From Akkermansiaceae bacterium UBA2381 (GTDB lineage: Bacteria > Verrucomicrobiota > Verrucomicrobiia > Verrucomicrobiales > DEV007), in the NCBI GenBank assembly GCA_002344215.1, contig DDSV01000034.1, positions 92,734-156,733 of the forward strand: a stretch of 64,000 nucleotides of DNA. Reading direction: 5' to 3'. The notes under the pieces were generated by a model, which was given only the letters and a program-made list of their open reading frames with translations, made no database searches and had not been told where the DNA came from. Positions 18,412 to 26,173 of this stretch are shown one piece after another (positions within the stretch are counted from its first letter, which is position 1; the number at the start of each line of letters is the position of its first letter). The translations under genes were made by a program, and so were the position numbers.

Positions 18412-19068
18412 TTATCTGTCCGGAGAAGTTTCCGCCAGGGCCGCCTCTTCTCTCGGTTCATCGTGCGGGCCTTCACTGCGGGCACCGCTAACGATGAGTT
18501 TGCGTCCCATGAAATCCTGATCGTCGAGCACCTTGACGGCGCGCTTCGCTTCCTCGATGGAGCCCATCTCAACAAAGGCAAAACCTTTCGATTGCTGGGT
18601 TCTCGGATTGGTGACGACTTCGGCGCTGAGGACATTGCCGACGCCGCGGAAGAGATCTTCAAGCTCTGACTCACCGGTCGCGTAGTCGAGATTGCCGACA
18701 TAAAGACGACCGGAGGTCACTTCGTTCCGGTTCCGCTTGGGGCGGTCTCCGTCACGGGCGGGTTTGCGGGCGGCGTCACCTTTGGGAGCCGGTTTTACTG
18801 AATCCGTCCGCACTGCCTTCTTCTGGGCAGGCTTGGACCCTGACTTCCCGAGCAGGCCGAAAGTGAGGACGGAGAGGACTCGCTGGAGGAAGGTCGGGCG
18901 AGAGGACTTGCCTGTTCTGGATCCTCCACGGTTCCGGTTTCGGTTGCGACTCCGGTTACGATTACCTCCGCTATTGCCGGATTGATTCTGATTTCCCTGG
19001 CGGTTGCGTCCGCCGGAACGATTGCCGCGGTGGCGGCGATGTTGATTGTCTTGTGATTTGTTTTCCAT
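18412..19068 (-). CDS. RNA-binding protein with RRM domain and Arg/Asn/Gly-rich N-terminus
   Basis: A 218-aa protein. Residues ~1-65 are a low-complexity region of repeated RN, RNR and GGN units (HRRHRGNRSGG, NRNRSRNRNRNRGG). An Ala/Lys/Arg linker follows. Residues ~120-200 form one RRM with RNP2 LYVGNL and RNP1 KGFAFVEM. Single-RRM proteins of this kind occur in cyanobacteria and PVC bacteria and are thought to act in RNA metabolism, often cold-related. The disordered basic stretch is predicted to add nonspecific RNA binding. Monocistronic: own terminator downstream and a long gap upstream. Confidence 0.9.
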   Translation of the reverse strand: MENKSQDNQHRRHRGNRSGGRNRQGNQNQSGNSGGNRNRSRNRNRNRGGSRTGKSSRPTFLQRVLSVLTFGLLGKSGSKPAQKKAVRTDSVKPAPKGDAARKPARDGDRPKRNRNEVTSGRLYVGNLDYATGESELEDLFRGVGNVLSAEVVTNPRTQQSKGFAFVEMGSIEEAKRAVKVLDDQDFMGRKLIVSGARSEGPHDEPREEAALAETSPDR

Positions 19069-19296
19069 CTGTGGTGGAAGATAGTGGTTCGGGACCTAAA
19101 CGAAGTTCGGTCCATGGGTTAAGGGCGGGGATCTCTTCGGCCCGGCTCGTCGGACAGGAATCAGTGACCGGTGAACCGGTGGACCTGAAATCCGTGACGA
19201 GTGGTTGAGTCCGATAGGGGAGGGATGTTTCCGCATCGTAGCGGATCCTCGATACTAATGAAGTTGCCTCATAGGAGTTCGGACGCAGGGCAATTG

Positions 19297-19323
19297 CCGA
19301 AGGCGAATCGCCCGCTAGAACGT
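19297..19323. repeat. REP-like palindromic element
   Basis: Core GGCGAATCGCC (19303-19313) is a perfect 5-bp inverted repeat around one base. Read on the minus strand it is preceded by GTTCTAGCGG, giving the CTAGCGGGCG string also present at 43191-43214. Probably a short dispersed intergenic element. Confidence 0.45.
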
Positions 19324-19496
19324 CTCTGGGGTCAAAGAGATTGCTCCGCAGTGAAGAAATGATCCTTCTTCCCAACATCCTGAGCCTGAACCTACCGTTC
19401 CCATGAGGGAAGGGTGAGTCTGCTTGAGCGAAAACGCCCAAAACCGGCTGAATGGTTGACATTTTGGAGTGGAAAAGAGGATCAGACTCAACTTAA

Positions 19497-19513
19497 GGGC
19501 GGGAAGCCCGCCC
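19497..19513 (-). terminator. Putative terminator hairpin of altronate dehydratase gene
   Basis: Perfect 7-bp stem GGGCGGG/CCCGCCC with a 3-base loop, followed on the minus strand by TTAAGTT. It lies 45 bases past the stop of the gene at 19558-21207. The U-tract is short; it could equally be a REP-like element. Confidence 0.5.
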
Positions 19514-19557
19514 GCAAGTCAAGAATTCCGGCGCCACCCCGCCAATCCGGCTCCGGC

Positions 19558-21207
19558 TTAGAGCGAAACTCCGCGCTTCCAGGGCTGAAAATCGGCCTGT
19601 CCCAACGTTTGCGCCTTCGTTTCAGCGCGGCCGGAGGCGACTTCGAGGGTGAAATCGAGGAGTCGGGTCCCAAGTTCCTCAATCGTAGCCTCGCCCCGGA
19701 TGATGGCCCCGGTATCAAAGTCGATGAGATCGGGCAGGCGTTCCGCCAGTTCGGTGTTGGTGCTCACCTTGATGACCTGAGAGACGGGGTTTCCCATCGG
19801 AGTGCCCAGGCCGGTGGTGAAAATGATGATCTGGGCATGGGCTCCGGCCATCGCGGTGGTGGATTCGGCATCTCCCCCGGGAGTGCAGAGAAGATTGAGG
19901 CCGGGTTTTCTCACGATTTCCGGGTAGTCGAGAGCCTCGACCACCGGGGAAGTTCCCCCTTTTTTGGCGGCTCCGGCCGACTTGATGGCATCCGTGATGA
20001 GTCCGTCTCGGATGTTCCCGGGGCTGGGATTCTGAGAGAAGTCGCTGCCCACCGCTTTTGCCCGCGCGGCATAGGCGGAGGTGAGTTCGGTGAATCGCGC
20101 GGCCACTTCGTCTGAGACACAACGATCGACCAGCTCCTGTTCCACCCCGCAGAGCTCGGGAAACTCGGAAAGGATGATTTTTCCTTCGAGGGTGACGAGC
20201 AGGTCGGAAAGAGAACCCAGAGCCGGGTTTGCCGAAATACCGGAGAATCCATCACTGCCGCCACACTCGACTCCGATGCAGAGTTTGTTGAGCGGTGCCG
20301 GGCTCCGGGTCGCTTTGTTCGCCTCGATCAATCCGAGGAAGGTCTCTTTAATCGCGGTTTCGAGGAGGGTCTTCTCATCGGAGTAACTCTGTTGCCTGAA
20401 AGTGAGGAGTGGCTTGTCGAAGTTTGGCGAACGATCCCGAATCGCCTGTTCAAGGATTTCCAGCTGGGCATTCTCGCAACCCAGGCTCAGGACCGTGGCC
20501 CCTGCGACATTGGGGTGGGTGATGTAGCCGGCGAGCAGTCCGCAGAGGGCATTGGCATCGTCGCGCGTACCGCCGCAACCGAGGGTATGAGTGAGAAACT
20601 GGATACCGTCGACATTGGGGAAAATGCGTGATCTGAGTTTATCGGTCGGCTCATGACATGAAATCTGAGCGAGCGCTTCTTTATCGGCGCCGGAAAGGTA
20701 ACCGTCCACCAGGCGGGAAGCGAGGTCCTGGTAATGGGTCGTCTTTTCATATCCGAGCGCCCTTTCGAACGCGGTTCGAATCGCGTTGACGTTTCGGGTC
20801 TCGCAAAAAACCATCGGGATGACGACCCAGTGGTTGGCCGTTCCGACCGATCCGTCGCTGCGGTGATAGCCGTCAAAGGTGCGGGTTTTCCAGGGGGTCA
20901 CATCGGGCGGGGACCATTTGTGTTCTCTCTGCCGGGTGCGAGTGAAGCCGTCGGCATCGTGTTTGAGATTCCTGGTGGAGACGAGTCCGCCGGACGGGAT
21001 GGCTTCGGTCGCGACTCCGACGGTAACCCCATACATGCGGGCCCGGTCCCCGGGGTTCAAGGCGGTGAGAGTAAACTTTTGTTTCGGGGGAATCGCTGCG
21101 GTGATGGCGATGGACTGATTTCCGAGGGTGACTGTCTCACCCGGCGAGAGCGCGCGCAGGGCAACACCAAGATTGTCGGTCGGATCGATGAGCAGGGCTT
21201 CTTTCAT
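19558..21207 (-). CDS. uxaA: Altronate dehydratase family protein (UxaA/GarD)
   Basis: A 549-aa protein from the ATG at 21207. N-terminal SAF-type domain (residues ~1-95, MKEALLIDPTDNLG) joined to the UxaA catalytic region: DGYHRSDGSVGTAN, LGCGGTRDD, LGCENAQLE, GVECGGSDGFSGI and the late TTGLGTPMGNP. These Fe-dependent enzymes dehydrate D-altronate or galactarate in hexuronate and sugar-acid catabolism. A longer open frame to 21306 would collide with the divergent SDR gene and adds nothing recognisable. The divergent SDR neighbour supports a sugar-acid pathway; the exact substrate is not decided by sequence. Confidence 0.87.
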   Translation of the reverse strand: MKEALLIDPTDNLGVALRALSPGETVTLGNQSIAITAAIPPKQKFTLTALNPGDRARMYGVTVGVATEAIPSGGLVSTRNLKHDADGFTRTRQREHKWSPPDVTPWKTRTFDGYHRSDGSVGTANHWVVIPMVFCETRNVNAIRTAFERALGYEKTTHYQDLASRLVDGYLSGADKEALAQISCHEPTDKLRSRIFPNVDGIQFLTHTLGCGGTRDDANALCGLLAGYITHPNVAGATVLSLGCENAQLEILEQAIRDRSPNFDKPLLTFRQQSYSDEKTLLETAIKETFLGLIEANKATRSPAPLNKLCIGVECGGSDGFSGISANPALGSLSDLLVTLEGKIILSEFPELCGVEQELVDRCVSDEVAARFTELTSAYAARAKAVGSDFSQNPSPGNIRDGLITDAIKSAGAAKKGGTSPVVEALDYPEIVRKPGLNLLCTPGGDAESTTAMAGAHAQIIIFTTGLGTPMGNPVSQVIKVSTNTELAERLPDLIDFDTGAIIRGEATIEELGTRLLDFTLEVASGRAETKAQTLGQADFQPWKRGVSL

Positions 21208-21300
21208 AGAGGGGTGATCGAGGGGCGGAGAAATATCAGAGGGCTGCCTGATGAGGGTTTGTGATACTTGCGGAAACGGTGTCGCGGTGCATCGTCCATC

Positions 21301-22071
21301 ATGCAATGTGATTTGTTTAATCTCAAGGGGCGGAGTGCGCTAGTCACCGGAGGAAGCAGGGGCCTCGGAAAAGCGATGGCCCGCGGATTTGCCGAGTGCG
21401 GAGCCAGGGTAATGATCTGCAGTCGCAAAGAGGAGGAACTCAAGCAGGCTGCCCTCGAGATCGCCGAAGGCCTCGATGCCGAAGTTCACTATGTGGTCAC
21501 CGATATGTCGGTGAGGGAGGAGGTCGATGCGTTGGCCGCCAAAGCACTCGAAGTCTTCGGCACCGTCGATATTCTTGTCAACAACGCGGGGGTGAACGGG
21601 CCCCAGCCCATCGACCAGATCACCGACGAGGTCTGGGACAGGATCATTGAGATCAACCTCACCTCCATCATGCGATTGACTCGTTGTCTTGTTCCTGCCA
21701 TGAAGGCTCAGCGGTGGGGGAGGGTGATTCACATTTCCTCTGTTCTCGGAGTCGGATCGAAGCCGGGGAGAAATGCCTACTCCGCGTCGAAGGCCGCCCT
21801 GATGGGACTTGCCAAGGCGAGTGCCCTCGATCTTGGGCCCTTCGGTGTCACTGTGAATTGCATCGGGCCCGGACCTTTTCTCACCGATATGCCGATGAGT
21901 CTGCTCAGTGAGGCCGAAAAGAATGAGTTTGCCGAGATCACCGCATTGAAACGATGGGGGGAACCCCGCGAACTCGCCGGCCCCGCACTGCTCCTCGCAA
22001 GCGAGGCGGGGAGTTATATCACCGGAGAGATGCTGCTCGTCGACGGCGGAGCCTTTGCGAGAGCTCTCTAA
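21301..22071 (+). CDS. SDR-family oxidoreductase (gluconate 5-dehydrogenase-like)
   Basis: A 256-aa classical short-chain dehydrogenase: cofactor motif TGGSRGLG, NNAGV, catalytic Ser in HISSVLG, and YSASK supplying Tyr and Lys; C-terminal ITGEMLLVDGG. Overall it resembles gluconate 5-dehydrogenase/2-keto-sugar reductases. The ATG at 21301 gives the usual SDR N-terminus; an in-frame upstream start at 21268 adds 11 residues unlike the family. Divergently arranged with the altronate dehydratase family gene across 93 bases, so the two may share a control region. Confidence 0.88.
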   Translation: MQCDLFNLKGRSALVTGGSRGLGKAMARGFAECGARVMICSRKEEELKQAALEIAEGLDAEVHYVVTDMSVREEVDALAAKALEVFGTVDILVNNAGVNGPQPIDQITDEVWDRIIEINLTSIMRLTRCLVPAMKAQRWGRVIHISSVLGVGSKPGRNAYSASKAALMGLAKASALDLGPFGVTVNCIGPGPFLTDMPMSLLSEAEKNEFAEITALKRWGEPRELAGPALLLASEAGSYITGEMLLVDGGAFARAL

Positions 22072-22080
22072 AGAATTTGG

Positions 22081-22109
22081 TTTTCAAATCGTCGTTCAAA
22101 GCCTATAAT
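22081..22109 (+). promoter_or_regulatory. Candidate sigma-70-type promoter for the 22137 gene
   Basis: A perfect TATAAT -10 box at 22104-22109 with a weak -35 (TTTTCA, 22081-22086) at 17-bp spacing, in an A+T-rich intergenic stretch. The start point would be near 22116, giving a ~20-base leader. Confidence 0.5.
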
Positions 22110-22136
22110 ACTTAAGTTTTCTAAAATAATTCGATC

Positions 22137-22937
22137 ATGAATCGACCACTGTTCCTTGCTTCTCTCCTTCTCACGATAACAGGCTCTTTCGCCCTGGGTC
22201 AGGAGGCTCCCGCTAAAATCAATCTGCAGGATCCCGATCTGGTGATGGTGGAGTCATCAGTGATTCCTATTCCCCTTGAGATCTTTGCCTCGCTCGACAA
22301 ACTCGGTGCTCAGGACTGGGCCGGGCAGGTGGAGAGCCGGGAGATTTTACTCGATACCAACCGATCGAGAACCGCGCTTCTCTTTGGACTGGTGGTGTCA
22401 GAGGGATTTATTGCCGTGCAGGCCCAGGACAAGGAAGCGGTGCGTCGCATTGGTCGTGAGGTTTTACGGCTGGCCTCCTCACTTGGAGTGGCCGGTTCGG
22501 TTGAGGGTCATGCCAATGCCATCGTCAACGCGGCTGGAACTGCGGAGTGGTCTATCGTGCGAAGCGAACTGGACAAGACGCGGCAGACCGTGTTGACCAA
22601 GATGACCGAGTTGCGCGATGACCAGCTCGTTGACCTCGTCAGCATCGGCGGCTGGCTTGGGGGAACCCAGGCTCTCGCCTCAGTTTTGCAGAGAAATTAT
22701 TCCATCGAGGGATCTGATCTGCTGAATCAGCCCGATTTGGTGAAGCAGCTAAAGAAATCCTTTGATGTCCTGCCGGACCGGGCCAAACGCGGGAAGCTTT
22801 TTTCCCAGGTCGGGAAGACCCTGGAGCATCTTGAATCGCTCATGAAATCGGATGAGACCGGAGCGATCAGTGAAGGGAAAGTGATCGAGATCTCACTCTC
22901 GACGAAAAATCTCGTTGAGGCGATCTATGACATTTAG
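22137..22937 (+). CDS. Exported protein of unknown function
   Basis: A 266-aa protein with a Sec signal (MNRPLFLASLLLTITGSFALGQ). The mature part looks largely helical (for example EAVRRIGREVLRLASSLG, VKQLKKSFDVLPDRAKRGKLF), with no motif I recognise. Its stop overlaps the start of the next gene by 11 bases, so the two are co-translated and probably act together in the periplasm. Confidence 0.75.
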   Translation: MNRPLFLASLLLTITGSFALGQEAPAKINLQDPDLVMVESSVIPIPLEIFASLDKLGAQDWAGQVESREILLDTNRSRTALLFGLVVSEGFIAVQAQDKEAVRRIGREVLRLASSLGVAGSVEGHANAIVNAAGTAEWSIVRSELDKTRQTVLTKMTELRDDQLVDLVSIGGWLGGTQALASVLQRNYSIEGSDLLNQPDLVKQLKKSFDVLPDRAKRGKLFSQVGKTLEHLESLMKSDETGAISEGKVIEISLSTKNLVEAIYDI

Positions 22938-23421
22938 GGTTCTTTCGCTCGGGATACTTGCTCTTTCGTTCGGGTGGGGTTCCGCCAGTGTCGTCGTAGC
23001 GCAGGACGTCAAACCCGCTCCGGAAAAAGCGGCGGAGGTACCTGTTCTGGATGATATCAAGCTGACTGCACAGCACGCGGCGCTGCCGTTTCTGAGTGGT
23101 GAAAACCCTTTCGTCCTTCGGGAGTCTTCATGGAGCGGTTCGCTGGATCCTGGAAAGGCGAGGCTCATTCAGGTGCAGCTTTTCCTCCGGAATGAGTACC
23201 ATTTCTGGTTTGCGGTGCCGGATCGGAAGGCTGGTTTGAATCTGAATGTTTACAATGGCGCAGGCGAGATGGTGAAGACGGAGAACCTCACCTATGACGG
23301 CACCAATGTGGTAAGCCTCATTGTTCGTCCGGAAGAGACCGGTATTTACTATCTCAGGATTTCACTGCAGACCTCGATCGAGACGCCGCAAAAGTGGTCC
23401 GTTATTTACGCCTACCGATAA
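22927..23421 (+). CDS. Exported beta-sandwich protein of unknown function
   Basis: A 164-aa protein with signal peptide (FRVLSLGILALSFGWGSASVVVA). The C-terminal ~95 residues (IQVQLFLRNEYHFWFAV, NLNVYNGAGEMV, ETGIYYLRISLQ) resemble the bacterial pre-peptidase/jelly-roll type of small beta-sandwich. An internal ATG at 22927 is chosen; the upstream in-frame TTG lies deeper in the preceding gene. It is the second gene of a coupled pair. Confidence 0.72.
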   Translation: MTFRVLSLGILALSFGWGSASVVVAQDVKPAPEKAAEVPVLDDIKLTAQHAALPFLSGENPFVLRESSWSGSLDPGKARLIQVQLFLRNEYHFWFAVPDRKAGLNLNVYNGAGEMVKTENLTYDGTNVVSLIVRPEETGIYYLRISLQTSIETPQKWSVIYAYR

Positions 23422-23533
23422 GCTTCCGCTGCTCTTCACCGGGCGGAGGTTGGGCGAATTTTCGTTTGGCTCGAATCCCGTACGAAGGGGGCATCTCTTG
23501 AGTTCTCCCTGGCCTCCTCACTAGCCTGAGGTG

Positions 23534-23549
23534 TTGGCACGGAGATTGC
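23534..23549 (+). promoter_or_regulatory. Sigma-54 (-24/-12) promoter
   Basis: TTGGCACG-GAGA-TTGC matches the RpoN consensus YTGGCACG-N4-TTGC at every core position, with GG and GC exactly 12 bases apart. With C at 23549 as -12, transcription would begin at about 23561, which is the first base of a hairpin. The TTCGT/ACGAA inverted repeat centred near 23474 is a possible activator site but is only a guess. Confidence 0.72.
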
Positions 23550-23560
23550 GAATACGTAAA

Positions 23561-23664
23561 CGTGTAGATCGGGAGTCTATACGGGCTTTATCCCCCGGTG
23601 CCATTCCCGCGAAGCAAGCAATCATGATCTGATAGAACGGCCCCGCAATGCGGGGCCGTTTTTC
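23561..23664 (+). ncRNA. Predicted sigma-54-dependent small RNA (about 104 nt)
   Basis: Begins at the start point predicted from the -12 box. 5' hairpin: CGTGTAGA (23561-23568) with TCTATACG (23576-23583), 8 pairs including one G-U, 7-base loop. The middle ~50 bases look largely single-stranded. It ends at an 11-bp G+C-rich terminator with TTTTT. No open frame with a plausible start fits inside. It may be a trans-acting sRNA or a leader/attenuator for the FUN14-like gene 70 bases downstream; the sequence does not decide. Confidence 0.6.
23636..23663 (+). terminator. Rho-independent terminator
   Basis: Perfect 11-bp stem AACGGCCCCGC/GCGGGGCCGTT with loop AAT, followed by a T-run that ends TTTTTC. 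It ends the predicted sRNA and would also stop read-through from the 22137-23421 genes. Confidence 0.9.
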
Positions 23665-23732
23665 GTTGTCAGGGACTTAGAGCAAATGGGTAGTGGCACT
23701 TCGGCCTCTGAGGAGCTATATTTACCGCGATT

Positions 23733-24239
23733 ATGCTAGGTCTCAGAGAAATCATCGGAGGGTTCGGTGGGGGAAAGATGCGTCTTCTCCTTGCCGCCGG
23801 TGCTGTTGCCGGATCCGGCGTGGTTTGGAACGGCGGGGACTTGGCTCCGGATACGGGAATGGTCCGTCCGACCGCAGCGGTTGACCCTCTTCGCACGGAT
23901 CAAGGTGAGGGGGGGCAGAACATCGGCGAATCTGCGGGGAACATGGGGCATACCGCCGTCAGTTTGGGCATCAGTTTTATCGTGGCGATGGTGGTCGGGT
24001 CTCTCCTGAGAGTGGCTCTGAAAACCATGGTCACCACCCTGGTTGCCGGAGGGGTGATTCTCTGGATCCTGCAGACCCAGGGGATCATTGAGCCGGTCTG
24101 GGACGATTATTACGGAACGGTGAGTGAGAGCCGGAACTGGTTGGTTTCGCGTGCGACGACCTTGGGCGCTCTCCTCAACGAACATCTTCCATCGGCAGGA
24201 GCGGCACTGGTGGGCTTTGGTTTCGGTCTTCGGAAATAG
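23733..24239 (+). CDS. FUN14-like membrane protein
   Basis: A 168-aa protein. A hydrophobic N-terminal segment (MRLLLAAGAVAGSGVVW), then two membrane spans (ISFIVAMVVGSLLRVAL and VTTLVAGGVILWILQ), an amphipathic connector, and a Gly-rich C-terminal span ending GAALVGFGFGLRK. The order and the GF-x-x-G-x-R-K tail are reminiscent of the FUN14 family. Function in bacteria is unknown. It may be controlled through the upstream sRNA/terminator region. Confidence 0.6.
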   Translation: MLGLREIIGGFGGGKMRLLLAAGAVAGSGVVWNGGDLAPDTGMVRPTAAVDPLRTDQGEGGQNIGESAGNMGHTAVSLGISFIVAMVVGSLLRVALKTMVTTLVAGGVILWILQTQGIIEPVWDDYYGTVSESRNWLVSRATTLGALLNEHLPSAGAALVGFGFGLRK

Positions 24240-24247
24240 GTGGTGAG

Positions 24248-24352
24248 ATGGAGGCATCGGGTTTCTATCCAATGGCACTGCGCGTTTCTACGGTCGAATT
24301 CTCTCAGGTCGTCAAGGTGGTCTCCGACGACCCGGATCATCCCGTCGAATGA
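24248..24352 (+). CDS. Possible small protein (34 aa)
   Basis: ATG at 24248 preceded by GGTGGTGAG, ending TGA at 24352. The product starts MEASGFYPMALRVSTV and ends DDPDHPVE. Codons are those favoured in the neighbourhood (GTC, TTC, AAG, GAC). It sits between two plus-strand genes. No family recognised; only moderate support. Confidence 0.35.
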   Translation: MEASGFYPMALRVSTVEFSQVVKVVSDDPDHPVE

Positions 24353-24364
24353 ATTGATAAGAGG

Positions 24365-24670
24365 ATGGTTTCGGGATTATGCGAGGCTGCTCTGATGGGC
24401 CTTGAGTCCTGGATCGAGTCTTTCAGAATGCTTTTAGAAGGGGAGGTGGATTTGTACGCCGATCCGGCCGGGTTTTCGGAATGGATCGAGCAGGTTCGTT
24501 TCAGCGAGACGGAGCGCTTCCAACTCAGGCGCCTCCTTTTGCAATGGCAGGCGCTTGATCAGGGGCCGGCGCTGCTTCCCGTATCCTTTCCGCCCGGGAT
24601 CACGGGTTCACGCTCCTGGTTATCAGCGATTCGGTTGAAAGTTCGGGAAGCCTCGCCGCGTATCTTTTAA
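24365..24670 (+). CDS. Small hypothetical protein
   Basis: A 101-aa protein, start ATG at 24365 with AAGAGG just upstream (an internal ATG at 24395 is also possible). Sequence suggests a helical soluble protein (LESWIESFRMLLEGE, ETERFQLRRLLLQWQAL). No recognised domain. Followed by 99 bases without a gene. Confidence 0.5.
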   Translation: MVSGLCEAALMGLESWIESFRMLLEGEVDLYADPAGFSEWIEQVRFSETERFQLRRLLLQWQALDQGPALLPVSFPPGITGSRSWLSAIRLKVREASPRIF

Positions 24671-24769
24671 GGAGATTGACTTGGCTTTTGACGTGAAAAG
24701 AGTAATGACGAAAGAGAGAATGGGGCGATCGTTGCCTCGACCCGAACACGAACCCGAACCGCCGGAGAA

Positions 24770-25201
24770 ATGACAGAAACGGAATCCCGCCCGGCGGAGC
24801 CAAAGACTGAGTTGGAGGAGCAGGTTCGTCTCATTTCGCTCGGCTACTACGTGGTGGCCGGTCTGACGGGCCTGTTTTCGTTGATTCCCGGAATTCATAT
24901 CACCATTGGGATGCTCGCTTTGCTGGGTAAACTTGAGCCCGATCCGTCCAGCGGCGACTTTCCCTCCGAGCTCTTCGGGGGGATTTTTGTTGGCGTGGGT
25001 TCCCTCCTCATGTTGATGGGATTTACCTTGACCGCTCTGGTGGCGATTGCGGGTCGAAAACTAAAACAATTTAAAAGTCGCACATATTGTCTGGTGATTG
25101 CTGCGGTTCTTTGCGCTATATTCCCTCTGGGAACCGTGCTCGGTGTCTTCACTATCCTCATCCTCTCCAAGCCCGAAGCGAAAACGCTTTTCAGTTCCTG
25201 A
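24770..25201 (+). CDS. Small integral membrane protein of unknown function
   Basis: A 143-aa protein. A charged N-terminal tail (~20 residues, Glu-rich) precedes four predicted membrane spans: GYYVVAGLTGLFSLIP, the IHITIGMLALLG segment, IFVGVGSLLMLMGFTLTALVAI, and LVIAAVLCAIFPLGTVLGVFTILIL. Similar small membrane proteins are common in PVC and Acidobacteria. Its stop abuts the start of the protease gene, so they share a transcript. Confidence 0.72.
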   Translation: MTETESRPAEPKTELEEQVRLISLGYYVVAGLTGLFSLIPGIHITIGMLALLGKLEPDPSSGDFPSELFGGIFVGVGSLLMLMGFTLTALVAIAGRKLKQFKSRTYCLVIAAVLCAIFPLGTVLGVFTILILSKPEAKTLFSS

Positions 25202-26083
25202 ATGTCCCTCCATCGTCCAATCTCTCTCTGGTTAAAACGTTGCGGAGGACTCGTTCCGGCATTCGCCCTTGTTTTCACCTCGTGCGTGATGCTACCGGCG
25301 AATACCCACTGGGACCAGCGCCGGTCCCTCGCCAAATATGATTCACTCGGGATCGATGCTCCGGTGACGCTTCCGGAATTGAAGAACCGGACCGATCAGG
25401 GGTTTTCTGCGGCTGACTTTCTGACTCTCCATTCAGGATTGATCGTCAGCGGGAAGTATCTCGATCAGGATTTTAAATCCAAACTCGCCACCAGCCGCGA
25501 TGCTCACGAAGGGGTCCTCGAACTTGGCTTTTCGGTCCCCATTGCCAAGGGTGGATCCGGCTTTGGAAGTTGCTCCCCGGTGACTGCCGACGGTTACTTT
25601 CTCACGGCGGCCCACGTGCTGGCGCACAACGATTCCTTTGTCCTCTACGCCACCTCAAACAGCAAGAAGACTTACATCGATTACGCGCCGGTCCGGGTAG
25701 TCTACAAGAATGAGGCCGCCGACTTCGCCATTGTGAAAGCGGGGATCTCCACTCCCCGTTATTTGAAGTATCGCCGCGCGCCCTTGAAGGAAGACAGCAC
25801 CCTTTTTGCAGGCGGGTGGATGCACGAGAAAGCGGGCGGGCTTTTCCTCGAGCATCAGGAGGTGGACGGGGATGGGACCGGCCATTTCAAAAAGGTCGTG
25901 ACGACCCTGCCGATGATCAAAGGCGACAGCGGATCTCCGCTCATTGATCAGAACGGTGAACTTTGCGGGGTTCTCAGCACGATGCGTCTGGGAGTCGTGA
26001 TCAAGATGAAGCCGAAGTCGACGGCTGTCATGATGGATGCCGACCAGATTGAGGCCCTTATCCGCAAGGACCGCTCCCGCTAG
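25202..26083 (+). CDS. Exported trypsin-like serine protease
   Basis: A 293-aa protein. The N-terminal signal ends FALVFTSC, a possible but imperfect lipobox. Catalytic triad visible: His in LTAAHVL near 134, Asp in ADFAIVKA near 174, Ser in GDSGSPL near 242. No PDZ domain, unlike HtrA. It starts the base after the stop of the membrane protein gene. Likely periplasmic, perhaps anchored. Confidence 0.82.
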   Translation: MSLHRPISLWLKRCGGLVPAFALVFTSCVMLPANTHWDQRRSLAKYDSLGIDAPVTLPELKNRTDQGFSAADFLTLHSGLIVSGKYLDQDFKSKLATSRDAHEGVLELGFSVPIAKGGSGFGSCSPVTADGYFLTAAHVLAHNDSFVLYATSNSKKTYIDYAPVRVVYKNEAADFAIVKAGISTPRYLKYRRAPLKEDSTLFAGGWMHEKAGGLFLEHQEVDGDGTGHFKKVVTTLPMIKGDSGSPLIDQNGELCGVLSTMRLGVVIKMKPKSTAVMMDADQIEALIRKDRSR

Positions 26084-26173
26084 TATCCGGGCACTCCTCG
26101 CGCAGTCGAGAGAGGCTATTTCGCGTCTTTGCGCTCTTGTTCCCATACGGGGAGAGGTGGTATTGGTACCTAT

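Larger units (their letters stand above)
19069..19557. other. 489-bp intergenic region between RRM gene and altronate dehydratase gene
   Basis: No convincing gene. It holds a palindromic REP-like element (19297-19323), a hairpin just past the altronate dehydratase stop (19497-19513), a tandem pair of ACCGGT hexamers near 19160, and presumably the promoter of the minus-strand RRM gene, which I could not place. The frames open across it have composition and codon use unlike neighbouring genes. Confidence 0.5.
23422..23732. other. 311-bp intergenic region holding a predicted sigma-54-driven RNA
   Basis: No protein-coding gene is supported. From left to right: an inverted repeat TTCGT...ACGAA (23461-23486) about 87 bases upstream of the predicted start point, a -24/-12 promoter (23534-23549), an RNA with a 5' hairpin, a strong terminator (23636-23663), and 69 bases leading to the next gene. 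Confidence 0.6.

Noticed and set aside
18971..19462. 163-residue minus-strand frame in the intergenic region
   Set aside because: Overlaps the RRM gene and has composition unlike real genes here; no motif.
23461..23490. tRNA T-arm-like string (GGCTCGAATCCC)
   Set aside because: The stem before the loop does not pair with the bases after it and no acceptor, D-arm or anticodon arm fits.
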